Part shown: positions 42,479-50,632 of the stretch, piece by piece | How positions within the stretch are numbered: the stretch's first letter is position 1 | Layout of the letters: each line of letters opens with the position of its first letter | Translations under genes and position numbers: made by a program | The notes under the pieces: model-generated | Seen by the model: only the letters and a program-made list of their open reading frames with translations | What the model was told of the DNA's origin: nothing | Databases searched by the model: none | Origin: Lentzea fradiae | GTDB taxonomy: Bacteria > Actinomycetota > Actinomycetes > Mycobacteriales > Pseudonocardiaceae | Assembly (NCBI RefSeq): GCF_900100955.1 | Contig: NZ_FNCC01000018.1 | Span: 124,001 to 188,000 of the forward strand | DNA: 64,000 nucleotides | Reading direction: 5' to 3'

Positions 42479-44026
42479 GTGGATCGACGGACGCTCGCCG
42501 GAGGGCTGGGTGGCCTCGTCCTGGTCGTCGGCGCCGTCGTGGCACTGCGGGCGGGTGACGCCCCGGACACGCTGAAGCGCGAGATCGCCGACGGCGTCGA
42601 GGTCGTCGCGTCGCAGGAGCCGGTGAAGCCCGCCAACGCGCGGACGCGTGCGCTGGACGCCGACGCGTTGCAGGTCGCGTGGAACGGTTCCGCGTCCGCC
42701 TACGAGGTCCGCTGGAACGGCAACACCCAGCTCGTGCCGGGTCCCGAGGTCGAGCTGGCCGGGCTGAACCCCGGCCAGGTGACCGACGTCGAGGTCAGGG
42801 CGGTCAACGCCACGGGCAAGCGGTCGGAGCCGCTCAGGATCGCCGCGACGCCGGGGGAGCTCTACGACGACAGCTGGGACGACCAGCTCGTCGGGCAGAC
42901 CGACAGGTTCGACGGGCCGGAGTCGCTCGACCCGCGCAGGTGGCGGGTGGAGGCCGAGCCGGAGTGCCTGGGGCTGCGGCCGTTCGGGTCCGGCAAGCGT
43001 GTGGACGTCGACTGCTCGATGGCGGCGTTCCAGTCGAACACGCCGATCAGGTTCGGCGTCCCCGCGAGCGACGGCGCGGTCGGCCGGGCGATCATCGGCG
43101 TCGCCGGTGCGGTCGAGTCGAGCCACGTGCGGCTGACGCTGCTGCCCGACCCGTGGCAGTACCTGGCGGAGACCGACGTCCCGCCGCGCGACGCGGTGAG
43201 CCTCGACATCACGACCCAGGGCACGCGGATCGTCGCCGACCCCGGCCTGCCCCGCACGGACAGGCAGGTCGACCTCGGCGACGCGCCGATCACCGGTCTG
43301 GTCGCGGGCGTGCGGCACCGGTGGGAGATGCGGGTGCTGCCGGACGCGGTGCTGGCGCTGCGCGACGGCGTCGTGGTCGCCTACGAACCGGTCGCGATCA
43401 CCGCTCCGCTCGTGCACCCGCGGGTCCGCGTCGACGGTGGCGGGTTCCTGGACACGTTCGGCGTCGGCGGCGTGCCGGAACGCGTCGTGCCCACCGAGGT
43501 CGTCCCCCTCACGCGGGACGTCGAGGTGCCCTCCGACGCGATCACGGCCAAGGTCGTGGCACGCGAGCAGGGCGGCGGGGTGCGGGTGACCGACGCGACC
43601 GGCGTCGCGAAGGTCGCGGCGGCACCGGACGCCCAGCTCGTGCTGGTCCGCAGACCGGAGAGCCGCCCGAAGGCGCTGCCCCGGCTCGCGGACCGCCCCG
43701 GCGGCATCAAGACCGGTGCTCCCCGGCTGCACGTCATGCACGAGAACGGCGCCAAGCCCCCGCAGCGGCTGGCGGGCTCCGGCCGCGTCCTCGTCACCGC
43801 CGAGGTCAACGCCATCGGCCACCGCGGCATCGAGCTGGAGCTGGACGGCAGGCGGATCGTCGCGCTGCCCACGAACGAGCAGGGCGCGGGCGTGCCCGGC
43901 AGGCACGAGTTCTGGCTCGACGCGGCCGATCTGCCCAGCGGCTCGGTCGCTCGGCTCAAGCTGAGCGTCCTTCCGGCAGACGATGGCGAACCCGTTACCA
44001 CGGAAACCGTGTTCGAGCTGGGGTGA
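42479..44026 (+). CDS. Membrane-anchored beta-sandwich protein (FN3 plus LamG-like), copy 1
   Basis: The 515-residue protein starts at GTG 42479 with a short cytoplasmic end and one hydrophobic helix (GGLGGLVLVVGAVVAL), so it is probably exported and anchored. A fibronectin III-like domain follows at about 45-125 (ADALQVAWNGSASAYEVRWN, VTDVEVRAVNATGKRS). After that comes a region resembling a concanavalin/LamG fold (DRFDGPESLDPRRWRVE). The rest is beta-rich. No catalytic motif is visible. The next gene encodes a paralogue of similar size and order. Function unknown; a cell-surface carbohydrate-binding role is a guess. Confidence 0.7.
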   Translation: MDRRTLAGGLGGLVLVVGAVVALRAGDAPDTLKREIADGVEVVASQEPVKPANARTRALDADALQVAWNGSASAYEVRWNGNTQLVPGPEVELAGLNPGQVTDVEVRAVNATGKRSEPLRIAATPGELYDDSWDDQLVGQTDRFDGPESLDPRRWRVEAEPECLGLRPFGSGKRVDVDCSMAAFQSNTPIRFGVPASDGAVGRAIIGVAGAVESSHVRLTLLPDPWQYLAETDVPPRDAVSLDITTQGTRIVADPGLPRTDRQVDLGDAPITGLVAGVRHRWEMRVLPDAVLALRDGVVVAYEPVAITAPLVHPRVRVDGGGFLDTFGVGGVPERVVPTEVVPLTRDVEVPSDAITAKVVAREQGGGVRVTDATGVAKVAAAPDAQLVLVRRPESRPKALPRLADRPGGIKTGAPRLHVMHENGAKPPQRLAGSGRVLVTAEVNAIGHRGIELELDGRRIVALPTNEQGAGVPGRHEFWLDAADLPSGSVARLKLSVLPADDGEPVTTETVFELG

Positions 44027-44045
44027 ACGCCCTAGCGTGACTGCT

Positions 44046-45767
44046 GTGAAGCGGGTCGCCTTCGCCGTAGTGGGCCTCGCGCTGGTGGTCGGCGTGCTCG
44101 TGCTGCGCGACCCCGGTGCGGGTTCCGACCTGCCCACGGCTCCCCCGCCGCCGACGAAGCTCAAGCCGTACGTCGCCGACCAGGTGCTGGTGCCGAGCCC
44201 GCAGGGCCGTCCGGCCACACCGGCCGGGGTCGTCGCGCGCGGCGGGCACCACCGGATCACGCTGACCTGGAACGGCGACGCCCCCGCCTACGAGGTGCGC
44301 TGGGGCGACAGGACCAAGCTCGTGACCAGGCCGGGCGCCCAGCTCAACGGCCTGGAGAACGACCGCGAGCAGCAGGTGGAGATCCGCGCGGTCGACGCGT
44401 TCGGCCAGTACTCCCAGCCAGCCCTGACCAGCGCGACTCCCCGCGCCGACCGCGAGCGGTTCACGTTCGCCGACCGCTTCGACGGCTCCGACGAGCCGGA
44501 CCCCCGGCTTTGGAGGCTCTCCAAGCGCACCGACTGCGCCCGCGCGACCTCGGGTGACGCCGACGACCACGACCGGCTCGTGATCAGCAGCAGCTGCGGC
44601 ACGCGGGCCGCGACGCTGCGGTCGCGCACGCCGTTCGTCCGCTCCGACGGCGAGAGCCGGTTCGTCGTCGAGACCGACGCCCCCGGCACCGGCGGCGAGC
44701 TGCTGCTGGACCTGGTGCCGGGCCCGGTGAGCGTCCAGGGCGAGCCGGTGCCGCCGAACACCGTCCGCGCGACCGTCTCGACCGACGTCGCGGGCAACTC
44801 GGTCGTGGAACTCGTCCCGGACGGCACGCCGGTCAAGCCCGTCCCCGCCGCGCTGCCGGGCGTGACGGTGCGCTGGGAGATCGTGCTGACGCCGGAGGGC
44901 GTGCGGGTCGAACGGGACGGCGAGGTCGTCGCCACCTCCCCGTTCGTGCCGCAGTGGCGCGAGGCGACGGCACTGGTCGGCGTCGCCGCGCTGGCGGGCG
45001 ACCGGGTCCGCGCGGGCGTCGACCTCATCGGCTTCCAGACCGCGAAGGCCGACGCACCGCCTGCCGCGATCACGCCGCAGGTCCGCGTCGACGGCCCCGC
45101 CTCGCCGAGTCCGGAACGCCTCCCCGGTGTCACGGCGGGTCAGCTCCGCCTCGCCGTCATCCCGGCCCAGGAGAGCCCGCTGCTCACGACCGTGCTGGTC
45201 AACGGGGTGCAGCTACCGCTGCGCCCCGCCGTCGAGGGCATGCCGTGGAAGCCCGGCGCCGAGTACCCGGCCGTCGCGGACCTGCCGGAGGCCGCGTTCA
45301 CGAGCACTCTCGACGTCGCGCTGCCCACGACCGAACGCATCCAGGTCACGCACACCGACGTCGAGCTGACCGGTGCCGCCGTGGTGGTGGAGCGCGAGCC
45401 CGGCACTCCCCTGGTCGACGCGAAGCCGGCGCTCGCCGACCCGGTCGCCGAGGTCCTCGACGCGAGCGGCCAGCCGGTGGAGAACGGCGCAGCCTTCCCG
45501 CGCGGCCGGGTGGTGCTGGAGGTGCGGCTGAACGCCCTGGACGCGGCCGTGGCGGGCCTCGCGGGGTTCGAGCTGAGGATCGACGGCACGCACGTCGCGA
45601 CCGTCCCGACCACGGCCGACGGACCCGCGGGCGCGGGCAGGTGGCGGATCGCGCTGAACACCTCGACGATGACGGCCGGTGCGCACGCGATCGAGGTGAA
45701 GGCGTTCAGCACCGACCAGGAGGTCCATCCCGAAACGGGCTACGTTCCTTTTTTGCTCAAGGCGTGA
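44046..45767 (+). CDS. Membrane-anchored beta-sandwich protein (FN3 plus LamG-like), copy 2
   Basis: From GTG 44046 the protein is 573 residues (GTG 44037 is an alternative). The layout repeats the previous gene: anchor helix (VAFAVVGLALVVGVLVL), an FN3-like domain (HHRITLTWNGDAPAYEVRWG, QVEIRAVDAFGQYSQ), then FADRFDGSDEPDPRLWRLS as the start of a LamG-like region. It has an additional beta domain at the C-terminus. The two share motifs but have diverged strongly, so the duplication is old. Probably one operon with copy 1. Function unknown. Confidence 0.7.
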   Translation: MKRVAFAVVGLALVVGVLVLRDPGAGSDLPTAPPPPTKLKPYVADQVLVPSPQGRPATPAGVVARGGHHRITLTWNGDAPAYEVRWGDRTKLVTRPGAQLNGLENDREQQVEIRAVDAFGQYSQPALTSATPRADRERFTFADRFDGSDEPDPRLWRLSKRTDCARATSGDADDHDRLVISSSCGTRAATLRSRTPFVRSDGESRFVVETDAPGTGGELLLDLVPGPVSVQGEPVPPNTVRATVSTDVAGNSVVELVPDGTPVKPVPAALPGVTVRWEIVLTPEGVRVERDGEVVATSPFVPQWREATALVGVAALAGDRVRAGVDLIGFQTAKADAPPAAITPQVRVDGPASPSPERLPGVTAGQLRLAVIPAQESPLLTTVLVNGVQLPLRPAVEGMPWKPGAEYPAVADLPEAAFTSTLDVALPTTERIQVTHTDVELTGAAVVVEREPGTPLVDAKPALADPVAEVLDASGQPVENGAAFPRGRVVLEVRLNALDAAVAGLAGFELRIDGTHVATVPTTADGPAGAGRWRIALNTSTMTAGAHAIEVKAFSTDQEVHPETGYVPFLLKA

Positions 45768-45785
45768 GTGCCCCAAGATGGGGGC

Positions 45786-46970
45786 ATGGCCCGCGCACTG
45801 ATCATCGACGCAGCCCGCACGCCGTTCGGCCGCTACCGCGGAGGACTGTCCGGCATCAGAGTGGACGACCTCGCCGCCCTGCCGATCGTCGACCTGCTGC
45901 GCCGCTACCCCGGCCTCGACCTCGCGCGGATCGACGACGTGCTGCTGGGCGACGCGAACGGCGCCGGTGAGGACAACCGCAACGTGGCGAGGATGGCCGC
46001 GCTGCTCGCGGGCCTGCCGGTGTCGGTGCCGGGCGTGACGCTGAACCGCCTGTGCGCCTCCGGCGGCGAGTCGATCATCCAGGGCGCACGGGCGCTGGTC
46101 GCGGGCGACGCGGACCTCGTCGTGGCCGGTGGCGTGGAGGGCATGTCACGGGCGCCGTTCGTGACGCCACGACCGGACAGGGCGTTCCCCGACCGCGTGG
46201 AGACCGTGTCGACGGCCCTGGGCTGGCGGCTGGTGAACCCGCGCATGCCCAAGCACTACACGGTGCCGCTGGGACTGGCCGCCGAGACGGTCGCCCACGA
46301 GCTGGGCATCACCCGCGACCAGATGGACACCTTCGCGCTCCGCTCCCACCGACGCGCCGCCGCGGCGTGGGACGCGGGCGTGCACGAGGGCTTCGCGTTC
46401 CCCGTCCAACTGCCGGACGGCACCACGATCCGCCGCGACGAGAACGTCCGCGCCGACACCAGCGTCGAGAAGCTCGCCAAGCTCAAGCCGGCCTTCTCCG
46501 AGACGGGCTCGGTGACGGCGGGCAACGCCTCACCCCTCAACGACGGCGCACTGGCCGCGTTGCTCGGCACGGAGGCGATGGCCGAGGAGCTGGGCGTGAC
46601 GCCGCTCGGCGAGGTGCTCGGCAGCGCGACGACCGGCGAGGAGCCGCACCGGTTCACGGTCGCGCCGGTCTCGGCCATCCGCAAGCTGCTCAAGCGCCTG
46701 CACCTCGACGCCGAGCAGGTCGACCTGTGGGAGATCAACGAGGCGTACGCCGCGATGGCGCTGTCCGTGCTGCACCACCTGCCGGAGATCGCCCCGGAGA
46801 AGGTCAACGTCCACGGCGGCGCCATAGCCTACGGCCACCCGCTGGGGGCCTCGATGCCGCGCGTGATCATCGACGTGTGCCGCCACCTGCGGGCGCGGGG
46901 CGGCGGCGTCGGGATCGCCGCCGCGTGCGTCGGCGTCGGCCAGGGCGTCGCGGTGGCCGTGCGGGTTTGA
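45786..46970 (+). CDS. Acetyl-CoA C-acyltransferase (thiolase)
   Basis: The 394-residue enzyme has the thiolase motifs: the nucleophile Cys in NRLCASGGESII (about residue 88), VAGGVEGMSRAPF, NEAYAAMALSVL, and the second-half GGAIAYGHPLGASMPR with His. The final CVGVGQG replaces the usual CGGGQG-type sequence but keeps the catalytic Cys. It either condenses acetyl-CoA or cleaves 3-ketoacyl-CoA. The acetoacetyl-CoA synthetase gene lies 12 kb away, and a metabolic link is possible. Start ATG 45786. Confidence 0.9.
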   Translation: MARALIIDAARTPFGRYRGGLSGIRVDDLAALPIVDLLRRYPGLDLARIDDVLLGDANGAGEDNRNVARMAALLAGLPVSVPGVTLNRLCASGGESIIQGARALVAGDADLVVAGGVEGMSRAPFVTPRPDRAFPDRVETVSTALGWRLVNPRMPKHYTVPLGLAAETVAHELGITRDQMDTFALRSHRRAAAAWDAGVHEGFAFPVQLPDGTTIRRDENVRADTSVEKLAKLKPAFSETGSVTAGNASPLNDGALAALLGTEAMAEELGVTPLGEVLGSATTGEEPHRFTVAPVSAIRKLLKRLHLDAEQVDLWEINEAYAAMALSVLHHLPEIAPEKVNVHGGAIAYGHPLGASMPRVIIDVCRHLRARGGGVGIAAACVGVGQGVAVAVRV

Positions 46971-46998
46971 GGGCTACGGCCTCGGGAGCGAAGAACCG

Positions 46999-47166
46999 CT
47001 AGGTGGTCTGGCGGGACTTCACGGACGTCAGGAATGCCGACCACGCCCTGCCCGACACGGGCAGGTGCGTGGCCGGCGCCTTGCTGTCGCGGATACCGAC
47101 CCTCCGCCCCACCTCGACGCAGTCACTCGACGTGCCGCTGCGGCTGCTCTTTCGCCAGGTCGTCAT
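46999..47166 (-). CDS. DUF397 family protein (BldB-like), second copy
   Basis: This 55-residue frame has a clear DUF397 signature: TWRKSSRSGTSSDCVEVGR, then VGIRDSKAPATHLPVSGRAW and SAFL. It starts at ATG 47166, 9 bases after the stop of the XRE regulator on the same strand, and ends TAG at 46999. It is shorter than most members but complete. It is one of two DUF397/XRE pairs in the window. Confidence 0.87.
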   Translation of the reverse strand: MTTWRKSSRSGTSSDCVEVGRRVGIRDSKAPATHLPVSGRAWSAFLTSVKSRQTT

Positions 47167-47175
47167 GCGATCCCC

Positions 47176-48003
47176 TCAAGCCAGCAAGCTCGTGATCAAC
47201 TCCCTCGATTGTTCCTCACCCAGGGCTTGGACGGCGAGGTCCTTCAGCACCTTGTCGTAAACGGCGATCGAGACCTTGTCTTCGAGGAACAGGCTGGAGT
47301 TGTGACTCTCCAGGTAGACCACCGGCTCGAACTTCTCGAACGCCAGCTTGGTGAAGGACCCGGCGAGCCCGGCATGCACCCCGATCGAGAGCGGCACGAT
47401 CCTGATGCTGACGTACGGGCGCACCGACATGCGGAGCAGGTGGTGCAACTGCTCCGCCATCACCTCCGGGCTGCCGACGTGTAGCCGTAGCGCCTGCTCG
47501 TGGACGAAGAAGACGAACTCGCGGCTCCGGTGGAAGATGGCCCGCCGCCCCATCTTCGCCGCGACGATCTGTTCCACCTGGTCGGGTGTCACCGTCGCGG
47601 CTGCCCGCACGACCTCGGTCGAGTAATCGGGGGTCTGGAGGAGTCCGGGAACGAGGTTCATCGCCCAGGCGACGATCTCGTCCGCGAGGCGTTCCTGGCT
47701 GATCAGGGTGCGCAGCTGGTCGGGAACACCGTTCGCGAGCTGGAGGTAGGCGTTCTCGCGGGTCTCCCGGTACAGGGCCAGCAGGCGGCGGGCTTCCTCC
47801 GCTTCGACGCGGCACAGGCCGAGGAGCATCGCGACCTCGACCTCCGTGGCCCCACCCTTGCCTCTGACCAGGTCGGAGACCTTGGCCTCCTCCCAGCCGA
47901 GCAGTTCGGCGATGCGCCGCTGGGTCATCCCGGTGGACCGGATGGCGTCGCGGATGCCATCGCCGAACGAGCGTCCCACCACGCTCGAAAATCGTTTGGG
48001 CAT
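47176..48003 (-). CDS. XRE-family regulator with DUF5753 (WhiJ-like), second copy
   Basis: The 275-residue protein has an N-terminal helix-turn-helix (GIRDAIRSTGMTQRRIAELL, then GWEEAKVSDLVRGKGGATEV) and a C-terminal DUF5753 domain (NLVPGLLQTPDYSTEVVRAA, then FVFFVHEQALRLHVG and VVYLESHNSSLFLED). It forms an operon with DUF397. The pairing is typical of developmental or antibiotic-linked loci in filamentous actinobacteria. Its sequence differs clearly from the regulator at 31671. Confidence 0.9.
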   Translation of the reverse strand: MPKRFSSVVGRSFGDGIRDAIRSTGMTQRRIAELLGWEEAKVSDLVRGKGGATEVEVAMLLGLCRVEAEEARRLLALYRETRENAYLQLANGVPDQLRTLISQERLADEIVAWAMNLVPGLLQTPDYSTEVVRAAATVTPDQVEQIVAAKMGRRAIFHRSREFVFFVHEQALRLHVGSPEVMAEQLHHLLRMSVRPYVSIRIVPLSIGVHAGLAGSFTKLAFEKFEPVVYLESHNSSLFLEDKVSIAVYDKVLKDLAVQALGEEQSRELITSLLA

Positions 48004-48085
48004 GGCGGAAAGCTAGGAGGCGCGCCCCTCCGCTGCCACCGTTCGCGGGCGACTCGCCACGAAGGAAGTACTTCTTGGAGGGGTT

Positions 48086-48646
48086 CTAAATCCGCTTCGA
48101 GATCAGCGGGTACTCGAGGACGAGGCCGTTGGGGTCGACCTTGATGTTCTGCTCGAAGCCGCCGCTCTTGAACCGCACCACGGAGACGTCGTCGCCGACC
48201 GACACCGTCCGGTAGGTCTGGGTCACGGCGCGGACCGAGAGGTCCGGCAGGGAGACCCGCACGACCGGCAGTGCGTGCTCGGAGGCTTCGCGGTGCAGGG
48301 CGAGCCTGCGGATCGGGATGGCGTTGAACAGCACGGCGAACTGCACGTCGACGTCGAGGGCGTCGTTGAACGTCTCGCGCTTGCTGCCGTGGCCGTGGTC
48401 GACCAGCCAGGCGCCGTCCTCGGTCCTCGACAGGGAGCACTGGCGCTCCTCCAGGACCGTGGCCGTGCGCAGCAGCAGGCGGGTGACCTGCCCGCTCTCG
48501 CCGACGGACACCTCGAACGAGGCGTTGAACTGCTCGTCGGGGCCCGCGGCGACGAGACGGCCGGACGCGCGCAGGCGCTGGTCGTTCGACAGGAGCAGGC
48601 GGACCTGCTCCAGCCGGGGCTCGTGGATGCCCTGCCAGGTGATCAT
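48086..48646 (-). CDS. Putative glycolipid-binding protein (DUF1089)
   Basis: From ATG 48646 the product is 186 residues; the longer frame to 48727 reads as unlikely N-terminal sequence. It starts ITWQGIHEPRLEQVRLLLS and contains ASFEVSVGESGQVTRLLLRT, GAWLVDHGHGSKRETFNDAL and DVDVQFAVLFNAIPIRRLAL, which matches the Putative_glycolipid-binding family. The fold is a beta barrel of the Rv0793/spa-type group. No ligand is proven. It stands alone between an antitoxin-like gene and the XRE regulator. Confidence 0.8.
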   Translation of the reverse strand: MITWQGIHEPRLEQVRLLLSNDQRLRASGRLVAAGPDEQFNASFEVSVGESGQVTRLLLRTATVLEERQCSLSRTEDGAWLVDHGHGSKRETFNDALDVDVQFAVLFNAIPIRRLALHREASEHALPVVRVSLPDLSVRAVTQTYRTVSVGDDVSVVRFKSGGFEQNIKVDPNGLVLEYPLISKRI

Positions 48647-48727
48647 TTCCGGCCGGCGGGCAGAAGGAGAGCGGGTCTCCCCGGCAGAGGTGACCCGCCC
48701 CGCGTCAGTGGCTTTGAAGGAGTTCAC

Positions 48728-48898
48728 TCATCCACCCGGGAGGATGTCCTTGATCTTCGTGGCGACCGAGTCGACCTGCTCTTCGTGACCGAACTTGCCG
48801 GCGACGAAGTCGGCAGCGGCGTCGATGCCCTGGTCGACCTTCTCGTGGTTCTGCTCGGCCAGCTCGAGGGCCTTGTTCTTGATCTCGTCGAAGTTCAT
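48728..48898 (-). CDS. MT0933-like antitoxin-family small protein
   Basis: The 56-residue protein starts at ATG 48898 behind AAGGAGCACC. It reads MNFDEIKNKALELAEQNHEK, then VDQGIDAAADFVAGKFGHEE: an amphipathic helical protein of the MT0933 antitoxin-like family common in mycobacteria and relatives. No toxin gene is beside it, so an antitoxin function is doubtful; these proteins are also stress-linked. Confidence 0.75.
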   Translation of the reverse strand: MNFDEIKNKALELAEQNHEKVDQGIDAAADFVAGKFGHEEQVDSVATKIKDILPGG

Positions 48899-49057
48899 GA
48901 GGTGCTCCTTCGTTCCCGACGCAGAGTACCCGAGGGAACCCTGCGTGTTTATAGCCGCGAACACGCTAACCGCACCCGGACGTACCGGCTGACCGACACG
49001 CAAGACGCCGGGTGCCACCGAGGGGGACATCACGGTGGCGGGTCGCCGAGAACGGCA

Positions 49058-49093
49058 AACGCCCCCAGGTCCGGCGCGGGACCTGGGGGCGTT
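49058..49093 (-). terminator. Terminator of the thioester-domain protein gene
   Basis: Arms 49058-49072 and 49079-49093 are perfect 15-base complements with a 6-base loop, starting about 23 bases after the minus-strand stop of the surface protein gene. Confidence 0.75.
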
Positions 49094-49116
49094 CGTCTAC
49101 GGGGCGGTGCTAGCTA

Positions 49117-50322
49117 TCAGGCACCAGCGTTCTTGCGGCGCACCACGAACAGCGCACCGACACCGGCGCCGACGAGCACCAGACCGCCGACGAGCGGCCA
49201 CAGGATGGACGCACCGGTCGAGGCGAGGTCCTCACCGCCACCGGGCGCCGGGGCGGCCGGGGTGGTCTCGGTCGTGGTGGTCGTGGTCTCCGGAGCCGTG
49301 GTGGTCGTCTCCGGGGTGGTGGTCGTCGTGGTCGGCTGGGTCGGGACGGCCTCGGTCTTCCAGTCGGCCTTGGCCTCGGTCTCGACCTTCACCTTCTGCG
49401 GCTGCGCGACGACGAGCGACTGGGCGACACCGTCGTCCTTGCCGTCGTGCGCGACGAACAGGCGGCCCAGGGCGATCTCGGCCTCGGCGGAGAGCTTGAA
49501 GGAAGCCTTGCCGTCCTTGGAGCCCTCGGGCACGTTCACGAAGAACTCGGAGACCTTGTCACCGGTACCCTGGACGGCGAGCTCGTCCTTCTTCTGCACG
49601 GCGAGCGGGCTGCCGTCGGCGTCGACGAGGGTGACGCCCTCCGGCAGGTTCGCGGTGACCTTGACCTCGGTGGCCGTGGTCGTGACCTTGAACGGGCCGA
49701 TCTTCTGGCCGGCCTTGCCGGACTGCGAGGCGGGGTCGATGTTCAGCGTCGGCTTCGGCGCCTCGGCCTCGACCTGGGCCTGCGAGATCAGCTTCTTGTA
49801 GAGGTCGACGACGTCGGAGTCGTTCTTCTTGTTGTCGACCTCGAGCTCGGCGTCGTCCGAGAAGTGCCAGAGCGCGGCCTGCGTGGCGGCGATGACGTCC
49901 TTCTTGTCGAGCTTCGGGACGTCGAACGCCTTCTTGATCTCGTCGACCGACTTGTTCGGGTAGGACCGGTTCAGGACCCAGAGGACCTTGCCGGGGTTGT
50001 CACCCTTGAACTTGGTGTTCTTGTTGGGGTGCTTGTCCCACGGCACCTCCTTGAGGACGTCGCCGTCCTTCAGCGGGGTCGGCAGCTCGACGCAGTACGC
50101 GAGGACGTTGGTGCGGTCCTTCTCGTCGTCGATGCGGAGCTTGATGACCGAGGTGCCCTGCTTCTCGCTCTTGTTGCCGTGCTTGAGCCACACGTCGTGG
50201 CCCTGCTCCTGGCCGCCGCGGTCCGGCGTGATCTTGACTTCGGCGTGGGCCGGAAGGGCCGACAACGACAGGGCGGCGGTGGCGCCGAGCAGCGCCGCGC
50301 CGATCCTCAACCGGGAAGCCAT
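49117..50322 (-). CDS. Thioester-domain LAXTG surface protein
   Basis: The 401-residue protein has a signal peptide (to about 27, ALPAHA). A thioester domain follows, with Cys77 in AYCVELP and the TQAA box at 147-150 (AATQAALWHF); Cys and Gln side chains are expected to form an internal thioester that can bond covalently to host or surface amines. A beta-rich stalk domain is next, then a Thr/Glu-rich linker (PTTTTTTPETTTTAPETTTT). LASTG at 366-370, a hydrophobic helix and RRKN end the chain. LAXTG is the sorting signal for class E sortases. Similar proteins are seen in Streptomyces and Corynebacterium. Confidence 0.88.
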   Translation of the reverse strand: MASRLRIGAALLGATAALSLSALPAHAEVKITPDRGGQEQGHDVWLKHGNKSEKQGTSVIKLRIDDEKDRTNVLAYCVELPTPLKDGDVLKEVPWDKHPNKNTKFKGDNPGKVLWVLNRSYPNKSVDEIKKAFDVPKLDKKDVIAATQAALWHFSDDAELEVDNKKNDSDVVDLYKKLISQAQVEAEAPKPTLNIDPASQSGKAGQKIGPFKVTTTATEVKVTANLPEGVTLVDADGSPLAVQKKDELAVQGTGDKVSEFFVNVPEGSKDGKASFKLSAEAEIALGRLFVAHDGKDDGVAQSLVVAQPQKVKVETEAKADWKTEAVPTQPTTTTTTPETTTTAPETTTTTTETTPAAPAPGGGEDLASTGASILWPLVGGLVLVGAGVGALFVVRRKNAGA

Positions 50323-50632
50323 GGGTCTCCTTGTTCGCGTGAAGTTAGCCCGAACGCGGTGGAAAAGTCAGTCGCCCCGCCGGGACGGTCGGCGCGTCGA
50401 CAGCGACACAGAACCGACAGGAAGCGACCGGACACTAACCGATGGGGTGTCACACGGAAGAGTGAGGTATGAACCACCCACACACCGGCCGTGACCTGCG
50501 CGAAGTCACCCAGCGTGTCCACAATGGATAGGACCGCGATGCATCGGATTTGTCAGGTGACGTTAGTTTTGTTGCCCAACAGTTATCTGCGCTCCGGCCC
50601 GCTACGTATGGCGGCCGGGGTCGGTTCAACCG
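50323..50632. other. Intergenic stretch upstream of the surface protein gene
   Basis: These 310 bases separate the thioester protein start from the 3' end of the DNA methyltransferase. They should hold the surface protein promoter and 5' leader. I see no gene, RNA structure or repeat that I can support. Confidence 0.4.

Noticed and set aside
48728-48898. Toxin-antitoxin pair around the MT0933-like gene
   Set aside because: No small toxin-like gene is adjacent on the same strand; the neighbours are a lipid-binding-like protein and a surface protein.
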